NCBI GenBank assembly: GCA_958510875.1
Contig: OY294067.1
Coordinates: 251,115,736 to 251,179,735, forward strand
Length of the DNA stretch: 64,000 bases
Source of the DNA: Endomychus coccineus
Taxonomy: Eukaryota > Arthropoda > Insecta > Coleoptera > Endomychidae
Direction of reading: 5' to 3'
In this document: positions 35,916-47,209 of the stretch, piece by piece
How positions within the stretch are numbered: position 1 is the first letter of the stretch
How the letters are laid out: the number at the start of each line of letters is the position of its first letter
The notes under the pieces: generated by a model
What the model was told of the DNA's origin: nothing
The model's input: the letters and a program-made list of their open reading frames with translations, nothing else
Database searches by the model: none
Position numbers and translations under genes: made by a program

Positions 35916-36429
35916 TGATGAGAGTATCACCTACCTTCTTTGGTCACTATAAACAAATTATGTAAACCATAATAGCGGAAGAATTGATTCTGATCTCATC
36001 AATTATACCTTTCCTCGATAACTCTTAGGAACTAAAGTTGTGCATCCATATTGTAAAATTAAACATTATTATATTGATATCACTTTCATTCATATTTTCC
36101 ATTACTTGAGTTTCAGTGTATTACTCTATTTTCAGATGGTGTTCAAATACAAGTTTTAAAAAGCTGTTATCAATTGATTTCGTAACGTTCCTCATTTTTG
36201 TTATTTTGTTATCAAAATCTCTTTCTAACACTTCTGCTGGTCAAATTCAAATCATTGTAGGAACAGAAAAGATATTATACTCTATGCTACATTGAAATTT
36301 TATCCAAATGTCTACATACAGTATTTCACGACTAAATGTGAACCATCTAAATGTACCAATAATAAAGACATAAAATAGATCATGACATCACACGTTAAAG
36401 TCACTCAAATGAAAATTTCGGATAATAAC

Positions 36430-38250
36430 AAAATCATGCAACATCTCCAAACTTATTCCTATGAACTCCTACCAAAAGATTCCACCCCTCCACAGAACGT
36501 TTAGTTTTACAAATTATCCCCTCCGATTATATGGTTTGTCCAAAATTCATAAACTCTCAGTTCCCCTGTGACCAATTGTCAACACTATCGGATCTCCTAC
36601 TTATAAAGTCTCTCGACTTCTGTCATCTATTCTCAAACGTCTTGCAGGTAATTCCAACTGTTTTATCCTAATTTCTTTTCATTTCGTTGAAAAACTTCAA
36701 ATGCTACAAGTTGATCCAGGCGATTTGCTCGTCAGCTTTGACGTCGAATCACTCTTCACCAATATTCCCATTCCAGACACCCTTTCCATAATTTCTCAAC
36801 TGTTAACTGCCAAAAAAATTTCAATGGACTGACTACCGTTAATAGGTTTGGTGTTGACTTTTTCTGTCGCTTCTCTTTTGCAAATATTGTTTACTTTTTG
36901 TCGATTCACTTTTGAAGTATGCTGGCGTGGATCAGTATGATCATGTTCGCCTGTTTGTCTCGAAAATGTTGAATTACATCCAATGGTGTAGACTTTGGCG
37001 TTGCAGTAAGTTGCTGAGCAAGTTCTTTATCTTTCTTCTATGTTTTTTTAACAAAATACCTCTTGAATATTTAAAATTGTTTTCGCAAACGATTTGGTCT
37101 GCCCCTGGCTTATCATTCTTGTAAATTTCATCTTATATCTCAAAGTGATGAACTGAACTGAAAAAAATATACTATCACATGGTACTTAAACCTTGTTATC
37201 ATAATTGCTGTTTTCTACTTTAGATCAGTAAAATATTCCTTCATTGTTAATTTAGCCGGAACTGTATAATATTTTCAGGTTATTAGGGGATTATAGGAAT
37301 GTGGGTTTCCTAGAATCGGCTAGGTAGGTACCTTGTAACTTGAAACGAAATGAAGAAAATTTCCAAGTATCATCATAGACATTCAGTCGTTGGACATTTC
37401 CGTACACTTTATTAATAAAAAATATTTCTATTTCCTTTAATATATTTAACATTTACATCCAACCATCTGAGTTCATGTTTCGGATTAGAGAACCCCCACT
37501 GCTATAATCCGACCAGGTACTTTTCCGGGCGTCTACGTGTAGAGCGCGGATCATCCACATATATCCTGTATGATGACAAGTTTAACGAACAGTCCTCGGG
37601 AGCTGCCACTTTCCTCACTTTCTCCGGTCATAGCTAATATCTCCATGGAAACTTTTGAGCAAAATGCTATCGACTGATCTATTCTCAAGCCGAAATTTTT
37701 GGTTTAGATATGTCGACGACACTTTTGTTATTTGGTCACGAAATTCTTGTTACCTCCCTTAATCATTTTAATTCATTACATCCCAATATCCTTCTCACCA
37801 TGGAAGTTGAATCGAAAGGTTCACTCTTTTTCCTAGATGTATTAGTTAGTCGACAGACTATCGGTACTTTGGGACACTCTGTGTATAGAAAACCCACTCA
37901 CACCGATAGATACCTCAATGGCCTTTTCCACCACCACCCTGCCCAAAAACAATCTGTTATAAACTCCTTGGTCCACAGAGCTGACAACTTATCCCAACCC
38001 CAGTCCTTAAAATCAGAATTAAAAAAGATCCTTTCATCTGTCTTATCATCAAATAATTCCACCTAAAATTTCAAATCAAACTGATCCACAAACAAAGCCA
38101 GTTTCAGTTCAAGCGTCAAGCCAGCCGTGAAGAGGCCATCTGTAATGTTAGTCGAAACGTTGGCATCAAGCCATGCTATTGTGACGCATAATTCATCCGG
38201 AAGCAAAGAATTTGCAAGATTCAAACCCTGTTTTAAATTAAGATATATCA
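36430..38250 (+). pseudogene. Penelope-like element, reverse transcriptase in pieces
   Basis: The first block (36,500-36,820) reads VPL-PIVNTIGSPTYKVS, LLSSILKRLAGNS and LLVSFDVESLFTNIPIPDTL. This is the PLE RT block with the first catalytic Asp in 'SFDVESLFTN'. After about 650 bp without clear coding sequence, the second block (37,530-38,066) reads SPVIANI, FRYVDDTFVIW (palm with the Asp pair), LHPNILLTMEVESKGSLFFL, then DVLVSR, GHSVYRKPTHTDRYLNG and HHHPAQKQSVINSLVHRA. These are standard PLE words. The frame breaks several times, and the GIY-YIG domain is missing. A ribozyme-like tail lies at 38,120-38,168. It belongs to a different PLE lineage from families A and B. Confidence 0.85.
38120..38168 (+). 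ncRNA. Degenerate hammerhead-like motif after the PLE RT
   Basis: GCCAGCCGTGAAGAGGCC, then GTTAGTCGAAACG and TTGGC. The outer words GCCA and TGGC can pair as helix I, and GTGAAGA stands where CTGATGA or CTGAAGA is expected, with GAAA conserved. This is the layout of PLE tail ribozymes, but the core is altered. Confidence 0.4.
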
Positions 38251-39380
38251 CATCTCATACAATAATAGAGACAAAACAAAGACAAATGTTAGTTTATAAG
38301 TTGTTCTGCCAAGCTTCACTTTTATTATCGACTGTATTATGTAAATACTATCATAATAATCATTAGCAAAGGCTTCTATGACGAAATTGAAGCTTTTTAC
38401 GGACTGAATCCGTTAAATAGCTATTTTTGGGAGCCTATACAAAAAGTAGTTCTAGTTGAAATTATGTATTCGAATACTTTTGAAGATGGCGTCAACTCGA
38501 GTGACGGAAGCTAGAAAAATTGAAACTGATATCAACATAGTAGTGTTTAATTTTTAGTAAAGGGTGATGAAACGATAGAGAATTATGTCTGTCAATGGTT
38601 GTTTCGTAATAGGTTCATAGATGAATATCGGACAGCTACCAATAATATCCTCAAGTTACAGAATATTTAAATTTATCTTATATTTTGAGGATTGTATTTT
38701 CCAGAGCTTTCATATTTCCAAGAGTTCCCTTCCTCCTTAGATCGGATAAACCTTCATTTTTACTGCAAATGTAACTGTAAAAATCAAAGAATAAAAGGCT
38801 AAATAGATTATGCGATTTTTTCCTTTCATAAGTCAGAATGTGAAACGTTGTTACAGGAAATCGTTTGATGTCAAGTGTTCGTTTCACATGATATAAGAAC
38901 CTACGGACAGATAAAACAACTTCTCCGTTGACATTTTTGAAAGACATCATTACACTTTGAAATGTAGCATTCGAAAACTGAACGCAATGTGATATTTTCT
39001 TTAAAGCAGTATTGCCGGAAAAATATCAGGTTACTCCGAGATTCATCTGTAAATATTTTCTGTGAGACATTCCTTCCGACGAGAACGTGTACACTTGGGT
39101 GATTCACAACTTACGTTTGATTCACTCGAGCTGGCTGAAGCTCCTTACAGAAGAAGAATATTGAGATTGATATGTGACTTAATTTTTCTGCACGAAATAA
39201 ATATTTCAGTTGGGATTAGAGTGTTTTCCAGTATAATAATTGGAAGAGGGGATTGATCAGCTTCCTTCATCGCATAATTTAATGAATATTATCACAGTAG
39301 GAATGGGAACTTATATAGCCCATACCAACAAATCTCCCTCATCTGGTGAATCATGGTCAGGGCCGTCGCTTCAAAACAGA
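38251..39380. other. No gene recognised
   Basis: Two minus-strand frames (38,678-38,950 and 38,901-39,107) of 90 and 68 codons have no similarity I recognise. They could be remnants of a gene or element. Confidence 0.35.
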
Positions 39381-39384
39381 CAGC

Positions 39385-39605
39385 ATGCCATTGTTGGCAC
39401 AGGAACCCATGCCAAGAGACCAGAACAGAATACGTTGAAGCCAGAAATTTCGTCAATAATACAATAAACGCTTCGAAAGGGCCATATAACTCCAAAATAA
39501 GATCAAAGCTTATCAAAAATGCCCGAATGACTCCCGTTTGCTTTGGACTTTCGTCAAAGCAATTGACAGAAATTTAATTTCAACAGATAATTGTGCATTG
39601 ACTGC
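39385..39605 (+). pseudogene. LINE linker fragment (endonuclease-RT interval)
   Basis: The plus strand reads YVEARNFVNNTINASKGPYN then SKIRSKLIKNA and, shifted, LWTFVKAIDRNLI. Such 'Y...RN ... KRAYF ... LW..VK' wording is typical of the region before the RT in non-LTR elements. It is short and shifted in frame. Confidence 0.45.
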
Positions 39606-39639
39606 TAGACCACAATAAAAGACAACATTTTGCTTCTAA

Positions 39640-40900
39640 ACTAACTAGATATTTGTCATTACCGTGTTTCAACTGTATTGCTGTATTGCTAAAGTGCACA
39701 AACCGGCTGATTCCATGAGACCAATCTTTTCGAACATTAACGCGTAACATAACGAAATGGTTAGTTAAAGAATTTAGCTACTTCCAAGCCGCAACAAGAT
39801 TGGATGTAAAAAATGCTTCAGAACTAATTGCAAAATTGAAAAATTTCAAATTCAAACCTTGTGATACTCTCGTTTCGTTTGATGTTGTTTCACTATTAAC
39901 AAATACCCCAAGCGCTCATGAGTCGATAAACATTTTGAAGAAAAGGCCTTCTAATATTGATATTCCCGATACAAATTGTATAGAATACGTAGTGCTCCTT
40001 ACGCCTTTAAGTATGAAGCAACAAATTTTTTATTTTTAACAAAAACTTCTATAAACATATAAGCAGATGTGCAGAGGTGGAAGAAACTGCCTCTCACATC
40101 CTGTTGGAATGCCCATCATTAGCATCCTTCAGACACCGACACTTCGGGGAATTAAAACTGCTCCCAGAAGAACTTATGGAAGCCAGCACTGGCAATATTC
40201 TGGGTTTCTGGCGGGCCTCAAACCTGCTAGAATAGAATAGGCTTCTGACTACGGGCCCAACTAAGAGGCCTAAGTGCATCAGGGCGCTTAGCCTCACACC
40301 CTCTTTTGATGATGATAATGAAGTGTGGCATCGATATGTCGATGATATTTTCGCCATTATATGTAAAGTTTGATCTACATGGCTTTTTGAACATGCCTAA
40401 TAGCCAATTTGATTCACTCAAGTAGGAGTAGAATTAGATTCGTTTCTTTATATTAGCTTTATCAAAGATGGTCATCAGTTGGAATTCAGCATACTGAAAT
40501 CCCGCTCAAAGAAATAGTTTTCCTGCAGATTCAGTTGCATAATTCAATTATAAAATAGCTCTATCCAGTAGTCTTGCTCATAGATTATTAAATATCCCTC
40601 TGATCGATTTGACAAACTTCAACAAATAGCGTTGAACAATGGTTATGACGGATCTTTAATCAATAACTAAATTTCTAAACAAAAAACGGAAATGAATCAC
40701 AACAATCAACCAAATTAACGCAACAACTTCCAAATAGTTCAATAAGATGCAAAAGTATAACTTATCGTACTTCAGCTATCAATATTTTTTTGTTTAAAAA
40801 AATTCGTAATACAGGTTCATAGATGTTAGACCAAGATAATATACCGTTTAGGCAACAGCATTGGATTAAGTTTCCGACTTCGACAAATGATGTTAGATAA
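39640..40900 (+). pseudogene. Penelope-like element, RT pieces interrupted by a LINE fragment
   Basis: The first part (39,660-40,045) reads KVHKPADSMRPIFSNI-like words, then SELIAKLKNFKFKPCDTLVS followed by FDVVSLLTNTPSAHESINIL. The palm resumes at 40,315 with WHRYVDDIFAIICK, then GHQLEFSILKSRSK. Later parts read HRLLNIPLIDLTNFNK (40,580) and a RYRLGN-like block at 40,845. Together these are the successive RT blocks and the pre-GIY linker of a PLE. The LINE tail at 40,065-40,240 sits exactly between RT blocks, so it arrived later or by rearrangement. Stops are frequent and the GIY-YIG domain is missing. Confidence 0.75.
40065..40240 (+). pseudogene. LINE C-terminal fragment inserted in a PLE
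   Basis: The frame reads CAEVEETASHILLECPSLAS, then FRHRHFGELKLLPEELMEAS and ends FWRASNLLE before TAG. The 'CxxxEETxxHxLxECP' zinc-knuckle-like end is typical of R1/I-group LINEs that carry RNase H. It cuts a PLE RT into two parts. Confidence 0.65.
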
Positions 40901-41210
40901 ATTATTCCTCAATAACCATGCTCGATATCACCACCAACGGTAACCTCTCGTAGTACGATCATTTGTGATCCATTGTGAAAACTGCTTCACAGAAACTTGA
41001 CTTTCTTCTTCGTGCTAAGAACACCTCATTGACTTTTCTAGAAGATCGTAGACGTGTGGGTGATTTCTTCATCTTCTATATATTTCTATGATATGTGGTC
41101 ATTGGAAATCTTGTGTCTTATTCCATCACCAACTACTCCAGATAGGGAGACTAGACGATCAGGCTGTCAAGCTTCTTCGCTGACACACGATATTCTACGA
41201 TCATTATATT
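40890..41210 (+). pseudogene. LINE 3' fragment (family 'KAFDRV')
   Basis: SMLDITTN-like and FLEDRRRVGDFF-like words, then a shifted version of the GRLDDQAVK tail, follow the same nucleotide order as 26,440-26,870 (CTCGATATCACCACCAAC, TCTCGTAGTACGATCATTTG, ATGTGGTCATTGG). An internal deletion has removed the 'SIQKRAI' block. Confidence 0.5.
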
Positions 41211-41895
41211 GTTATGATTCCATTTCCTAAACAACAAAAATGATAAAAATTAGAACTTACCGAATATTGAAAATCAGAAAAGATCAATAAAAAGATATTA
41301 TATGGAATTAAAAACAATATTAAGAGTTAAATAATAGTTAGTATAATATAATAAACAATGTAAAACATAATAAACAACAATATAATTAGAATTAGAAGTG
41401 TAAAACAAAAACTTCAGTGAAAGTGAATAAACGTACAGTGTTACGAAGGCAGAAATCATAATTAAAATGATTACAAAAACGATCATGAGATAGCACAAAC
41501 TATTTAAAAATGTTATAGATATAAGTTAGGATTAGTAAATTTGAGTTATATAATGTGAAAGGAATGTTATTGATATATTATATTATGTATTAGTTTTTAA
41601 GAATGACAATTGTCAAATTTATAATAATTATTGGAATAATCATATTAATAATAACCTAATCATAGGTTATCTTATACCAAAGTGTGTGGAAAAATGTAGG
41701 CAATATTAATTTAAAAAGAAGGAATCATCGTCATTTAAAATAAGTTGAAAATCTCCAATAATTCAGAATTTATAGAATACTAAATTCTGTAAAATGTAAA
41801 ACTTATGTCAGTTTGCAACAATCACCAAAGCATTCTTGATAGGTAAAGAAAGCACCTCATAGGTGGATTATGACATCAAGTAGCGTCGGTTTTGA
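41211..41895. other. Very AT-rich sequence, no gene seen
   Basis: Extremely A+T rich, with no recognised frame. It may be the 5' part of the long terminal repeat suggested by the core promoter that follows. Confidence 0.3.
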
Positions 41896-41900
41896 AGGCT

Positions 41901-41936
41901 TATAAAAGGCATCTAAAGACAAGCCAAGTCAGTTAG
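41901..41936 (+). promoter_or_regulatory. Core promoter: TATA box plus initiator
   Basis: TATAAAAG at 41,901-41,908 is followed by the arthropod initiator TCAGTT with its A at 41,931, exactly 30 bp after the first T of the box. A second TCAGTT follows at 41,941. AATAAAACTATG (about 42,297) is a poly(A) signal candidate 370 bp downstream. No long ORF follows. The layout fits a solo long terminal repeat or other element promoter better than a host gene, but no ends were confirmed. Confidence 0.5.
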
Positions 41937-41953
41937 CCAGTCAGTTAGTTGAC

Positions 41954-42060
41954 TCTGAAGAGTCAAGGTACTCTTGCAACTCACAAATTTTTTAACATAA
42001 CCAAAAAAAGTTAGCCATCAACATCTGAAGAGTCAAGGTACTCCTGCAACTCATAAAATT
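41954..42060. repeat. Direct repeat downstream of the core promoter
   Basis: CTGAAGAGTCAAGGTACTC followed by (T/C)TGCAACTCA occurs at about 41,954 and 42,025, 71 bp apart, each followed by (C)A(T)AAA(A/T)TTTT. Confidence 0.8.
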
Positions 42061-42329
42061 TTCCGTATCCTTAGTTTATTGGATAAACATCGGTGAATCC
42101 AAGTGTTCCAATCTTCGAGAAGTTCAAAGTAACCGAAGTTAGTAAATAATTTCTACAAGTCAAGTAGTGTTCCAAGTCTCCGAATAAAGTTTAAAGGTTA
42201 CAATAACCTACAATTCATAAGTAACATCGAACGATAGCCAGCCCTCGATAAAGTTCCAATCCATCATTGAAGAGTTTTATATCTTTAATAAAAAGAATAA
42301 AACTATGTTAACAATTTTCAACAGTTCCT

Positions 42330-43075
42330 GATTTCAAAAGAAGTAATCATAGTTTACCTATGTTTATTGTGTATAGCAGAGAAATTGTGTACGGTTAAAG
42401 TGAATTATCAAATTAATAAGAAGATCAAGCCAATTGAACATTGCTCACATTTTAAAACATATTCTTGGATATAAACTAAACGTAAGTTTATTTATTATTT
42501 CTCCATTGTATTATTATCTGTCTGTAAATCTGAAAGAAAGATTGTAGATTATAATTTTGTAAACAAAGATTAATAGTAAATAATTTTGAGGTTAGATCAT
42601 AGATCTATTTGAACATAACATTGAAAATTGATACCCGAGATAAATTAGAGTCATAGAAATTTAAATATAAAAAGTTTTAACATTCAAAGAACATTGTGTT
42701 TAATTCCATATATAATTCCATATAAAATAAAAAAGGTAAAAGTTCATTATTCAATTCAAAACAAACATAAGATTCAAAATAAATAAAATACAATAAGACA
42801 GCTAGCCGGTAGAATTCAAAACATTGAAATAATCAAATAATTCAAAATAAATAAAAACTCAAAAGAGATTAGTTAACAATATTTTGCTCTCGTGTAGTCA
42901 AAATATTCAAAATAATCTATTTACCTTGAAGGATAATATCAGAGGGAATGAACTAACTTCATTAACTAACGCTTGTGAAAATATTCACTTGCCTCCTGCA
43001 ATTTCTTTGCTCCAAGTGCCATGGTTGTGTCTTTCATCCAAATAACTCATAATGACTTAAATTTCATTCGAAACC
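42330..43075. other. AT-rich sequence, no gene seen
   Basis: No coding, RNA or repeat feature was recognised. Confidence 0.35.
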
Positions 43076-43079
43076 ATCA

Positions 43080-44235
43080 GTAAAAAAGTGTTATTCCTAT
43101 AATCTATCAAATACTTAAAACAGATTTCGATGGTTTCTTTTCCAATTTTGCATACTCTATCACGAATATGTTTAATAATCATTGCATATCAATAAATTTT
43201 TTTTAACCCGGTGAAATGATCAATGTTCCTAGCTTGGAGCATAAAATAGCAGATCCTATTGATGGTTTCTTACTTTTGATTCTCTATGGCGTAAAGATCC
43301 TAACTCTAGTTAAATGTTTGAATCTATCACAATATTGAACTTGTATGATATCAATTTTCAGGATAGTATGACATGAATCTACTAACAGTGTTGGTCTAGA
43401 ACCGTTAATACATAAAGATATAGAAACCCACACGGTATACCTATGAACTAAATTGTTTATATTGCAATGGGACTTATACAGAAATGTGTAAACAATATCT
43501 ACAAAAATGAATGTATAGCCATAAGTATAGCACATAAAAGAAAACCGCCCTCGCTGAAGATTATCTTGTTTATAGTCATCAGTCCGATTAAAGTAATGTT
43601 AATATTTTAGCCAAATAAACTGATTATCGTAAAAAATCTATACTGGAGATGATTCACATAAGACGTGATAATATGTCGGTAAATAGTAGAACCGATGTTC
43701 AATCGTTTATTATTTATACAAATGTAATTAACTAAACCATCAAACTGTAAATAGAAGATGCGATGTACAATTATTGATTCAAATTTAATTAATTAAACAA
43801 AATTTCTACGTCCTTCTTTATAATGTTTAAAATGCTGTGATACAAATCAGTGACAGATCTGTTTAACAAGGTAGGTACTTCGGCGCTAATGAATTTGGTG
43901 CCAGAGTATTTATCGTCGTATATGATGTCTTTAATTATGGCAAAATTACTGTGTAGTGTATATTTATATATTTTGGACATTATTGTGTTATAATTCAAAT
44001 TATTCGTGTTTTGTTTGTTGCTGTGACGTAGACATCATTAATTGAAACTAATGCGATAATGACGCTCATTACTTTATACACTTAGAAGTCTCGCGCTTTA
44101 GTTTGTGTGATTTAGGTCTCTGAGGTCCATGATGGTAGTGAGTTCGAAACGTACGTAAAAAAATACGAGAATATAATAGGCACAAGTGTTGATGTAATCT
44201 ATTTTCCAAGATTTTGGATATTACTTACGTTTCAT
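43080..44235 (+). pseudogene. Penelope-like element family A, GIY-YIG end and tail
   Basis: Around 43,390-43,790 the plus strand gives decayed versions of the words seen intact at 56.5 kb: ETHTV, KLFILQWDLYR in place of KLNCLDCDGTYTG, and nucleotide strings ATAGCCATAAGTATAGCACA and CTGGAGATGATTCACATAA. The GIY-YIG frame is broken repeatedly. The tail runs through a degenerate hammerhead (44,121-44,157) to AAGTGTTGATGTAATCTATTTTCC, which matches the end of the copy at 62.7 kb. Confidence 0.7.
44121..44157 (+). ncRNA. Degenerate hammerhead ribozyme (PLE family A)
   Basis: TCCATGATGGTAGTGAGTTC then GAAACGTACGTAA. The GAAA, the CGTACG stem III and the TA cleavage site match the 62.65-kb copy. 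The CTGATGA core is CCATGATG and stem II no longer pairs. Confidence 0.5.
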
Positions 44236-45572
44236 TATGATATATTGTTGATGAACGTAACCAGAACGATATTCTTGAAATTGAACAAGAGAGGAAATGT
44301 CACAAGTTTCACGAGCCGTTATCTTCACACAAGCTCAATCGATAGCTTTACTCGAGCGTTTCTTTTAAATAAATTACTTGAAAATTTTCTTTTATTGTGC
44401 AGAACTTTTCCCAAACTCCGTCCAAGTGTTTCAGAAAATAGCAAATCTATTATCTGTGAATAGAATGAAGCTAATTCACTGATGAATTCCAATTATAGCC
44501 TAAAATTAGGTTAGATTGTACATTAATTTATTCAGCGTATGGCTCACTTGACATCAAAAAACATCAAATCGATTGATGTAATATTTGGAATTGTTATTGA
44601 GTGATATTTAACAACGATGAATCTGATACCGAATGTTGGAATGGATTCAACCAGAAAATGCAACCATATCAGGCCCTAATATATCTGATATTTGATTCGA
44701 AACAGAAATTAAGCTTTTAAATGCCTGTAGATGCCCTATTCTTCTGCGACCGGTTAGAATATCGACCAAAATGTTTGATGAAGTTGGCTTCGACTTTAAG
44801 TAAATCCATAATATCACTTTGAAAAAATTGAGTACGTGGGGACACTTTATTAAACTTTGATATATTTATTTAACCTCTTTTGTTGCACAGCAACATCGTC
44901 AGGAGTATGAACATTATAAATAAGTTTAGTTTGTATCTTCGTATGATATATAATTCGGTGGGCTCACATATTTAATAATGACATAATTCTTCCTCTATAC
45001 ACGAATACATAATAACAGTTAATAATAGAAAGCGTTTGCAGAATGAGAAATGGATGAACTTTATACGAGACTCGGTCAAGTGACTATTTCTACAGCGGAA
45101 CGAAAAACCGTGAGTAAAAAGCCCAAGAGATAGAGCAGTCGGTAAACATAATCTCGGAGAGAAGAAGCTTACAGCTCCTACATTATGAAATTCAAAATAC
45201 GCTAGTCAAATTTATTCCGGATTTTCACATTCTCCGGTGTGTTTGCAGAAATATCATTCCAGATATTAAACTGAAATGTTTTTGTTGTTTTGCACTGGAG
45301 GTAAGTGCAGAGATATCTTCTGCTAGATACTACATTATTGCAAGATGTGCTATATTAACTCTGATTGGAGCAAAACTGAGTTACGTTAGACTGCTGGCTT
45401 GCAGTTGCTTTAATCGGTCCAACATAAAGGAATAGTTTTAATTTCAAATGCATAAAACAATGAATTCCAAATATTAACTTCTTTAGTTAGACGTATTCAT
45501 GTATGTATTATAAACTTCTAATTTAGTAAGATGTGTAGATTTCATAATTCTTTACGTCCTTCATTATTCTTT

Positions 45573-45574
<2 letters not shown>
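44236..45574. other. AT-rich sequence, no gene seen
   Basis: A 72-codon plus frame at 44,245-44,463 is unrecognised. No other feature was seen. Confidence 0.35.

Positions 45575-45648
<74 letters not shown>
45575..45648. repeat. (TA)n microsatellite
   Basis: Pure alternating TA of 74 bp at the outer edge of the leftmost tRNA-like repeat unit. Long YIYI-type open frames here are artefacts of the tract. Confidence 0.97.
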
Positions 45649-45651
<3 letters not shown>

Positions 45652-45788
45652 AAGTTTAAAGTTTCTTTGCCTAATTGGCCACTATCGTGTATGTAACTTA
45701 AGAGATATAGAATTAAATTTTCTGAATTATGAAGATAACTTAGATTATTTAACATAGGATTATAAAGATGAATAAACGTAAAAGACTG

Positions 45789-45861
45789 AACCATAGGCGG
45801 GATTCGAACCCACATTTCTGGATTTCTAGTCCAGGGTGTTTACCAATTACACCACTTCGGT
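45789..45861 (-). tRNA. tRNA-like gene, anticodon AGA, copy 1
   Basis: This 73-nt cloverleaf on the minus strand has an A box (TGGTGTAATTGG), a B box (GGTTCGAATCC) and a 5-bp anticodon stem (CTGGA/TCCAG) with loop CTAGAAA, anticodon AGA. The variable region is only 4 nt. The acceptor stem (ACCGAAG/CTATGGT) has one A-A mismatch and one G-T pair, and the discriminator is T. TTTT, a Pol III terminator, follows within 9 nt. AGA is a serine anticodon, but serine tRNAs carry a long variable arm and discriminator G. The D and anticodon arms look more like insect tRNA-Gln. Its charging identity is therefore unclear. Confidence 0.6.
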
Positions 45862-46261
45862 CCTATTAGATTTTTATATTTTTGTAAATATAAACCTCTG
45901 AAAGGATAGTAGATCATTGATGAACACAATGCGATTCGATGCCCTACCATAGATCAACTATTCACGCACATTCATCTAAAGTTCAGTCGTTTTTTGAAGT
46001 AAGGATTGTAGGTTAGTACTGCTATGGTTGGCAGTTACTTGACAGTTCTTATTCAAATGACAGCATCCTGGTTCTTATATATTTCAATAGAACTGACTGA
46101 GAATTGTTCTGGTTAATTATAAACAAGTTTAAAGTTTCTTTGCCTAATTGGCCACTATCGTGTATGTAACTTAAGAGATATAGAATTAAATTTTCTGAAT
46201 TATGAAGATAACTTAGATTATTTAACATAGGATTATAAAGATGAATAAACGTAAAAGACTG

Positions 46262-46334
46262 AACCATAGGCGGGATTCGAACCCACATTTCTGGATTTCT
46301 AGTCCAGGGTGTTTACCAATTACACCACTTCGGT
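46262..46334 (-). tRNA. tRNA-like gene, anticodon AGA, copy 2
   Basis: Identical by eye to the copy 473 bp to its left, with the same boxes, AGA anticodon and downstream TTTT. It is the inner gene of the left palindrome arm. Confidence 0.6.
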
Positions 46335-46470
46335 CCTATTAGATTTTTATATTTTTGTAAATATAAACCTCTGAAAGGATAGTAGATCATTGATGAATCG
46401 CATTGTGTTCATCAATGATCTACTATCCTTTCAGAGGTTTATATTTACAAAAATATAAAAATCTAATAGG

Positions 46471-46543
46471 ACCGAAGTGGTGTAATTGGTAAACACCCTG
46501 GACTAGAAATCCAGAAATGTGGGTTCGAATCCCGCCTATGGTT
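46471..46543 (+). tRNA. tRNA-like gene, anticodon AGA, copy 3
   Basis: Mirror image of copy 2 in the right palindrome arm. The anticodon AGA is at 46,505-46,507 and the terminator TTTT at 46,549-46,552. An AT-rich TATAAAAATC word lies just upstream, where insect tRNA genes often have a TATA-like element. Confidence 0.6.
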
Positions 46544-46943
46544 CAGTCTTTTACGTTTATTCATCTTTATAATCCTATGTTAAATAATCTAAGTTATCTT
46601 CATAATTCAGAAAATTTAATTCTATATCTCTTAAGTTACATACACGATAGTGGCCAATTAGGCAAAGAAACTTTAAACTTGTTTATAATTAACCAGAACA
46701 ATTCTCAGTCAGTTCTATTGAAATATATAAGAACCAGGATGCTGTCATTTGAATAAGAACTGTCAAGTAACTGCCAACCATAGCAGTACTAACCTACAAT
46801 CCTTACTTCAAAAAACGACTGAACTTTAGATGAATGTGCGTGAATAGTTGATCTATGGTAGGGCATCGAATCGCATTGTGTTCATCAATGATCTACTATC
46901 CTTTCAGAGGTTTATATTTACAAAAATATAAAAATCTAATAGG

Positions 46944-47016
46944 ACCGAAGTGGTGTAATTGGTAAACACCCTGGACTAGAAATCCAGAAATGTGGGTTCG
47001 AATCCCGCCTATGGTT
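46944..47016 (+). tRNA. tRNA-like gene, anticodon AGA, copy 4
   Basis: Mirror image of copy 1, the outer gene of the right arm. Its 3' flank (CTCTTAAGTTA) runs straight into a (TA)n tract at 47,110. Confidence 0.6.
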
Positions 47017-47108
47017 CAGTCTTTTACGTTTATTCATCTTTATAATCCTATGTTAAATAATCTAAGTTATCTTCATAATTCAGAAAATTTAATTCTATAT
47101 CTCTTAAG

Positions 47109-47109
<1 letters not shown>

Positions 47110-47156
<47 letters not shown>
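47110..47156. repeat. (TA)n microsatellite
   Basis: A TA tract of 47 bp. It abuts the right edge of the palindrome at the same word (CTTAAGTTA) after which copy 5 also meets its own (TA)n. Confidence 0.97.
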
Positions 47157-47160
<4 letters not shown>

Positions 47161-47209
47161 ATGTTTTCTTGGTATATTGGTTCATATATATACTGATAAT
47201 GAAATAAAA

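Larger units (their letters stand above)
45694..47111. repeat. Giant palindrome, 704-bp arms with a 10-bp centre
   Basis: The left arm (45,694-46,397) and right arm (46,408-47,111) are reverse complements; by eye I found no mismatch. They are separated by TCGCATTGTG. Each arm holds one full 473-bp unit and part of a second in tandem (unit boundary at about 46,120 on the left, mirrored near 46,685). Each arm therefore carries two tRNA-like genes pointing outward, away from the centre. A perfect long palindrome is either very recent or kept alike by gene conversion. It could also be a foldback artefact of library preparation or assembly. Confidence 0.9.

Noticed and set aside
38678..39107. Two overlapping minus frames as exons of one gene
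   Set aside because: They overlap in different frames without usable splice signals, and no family is recognised.
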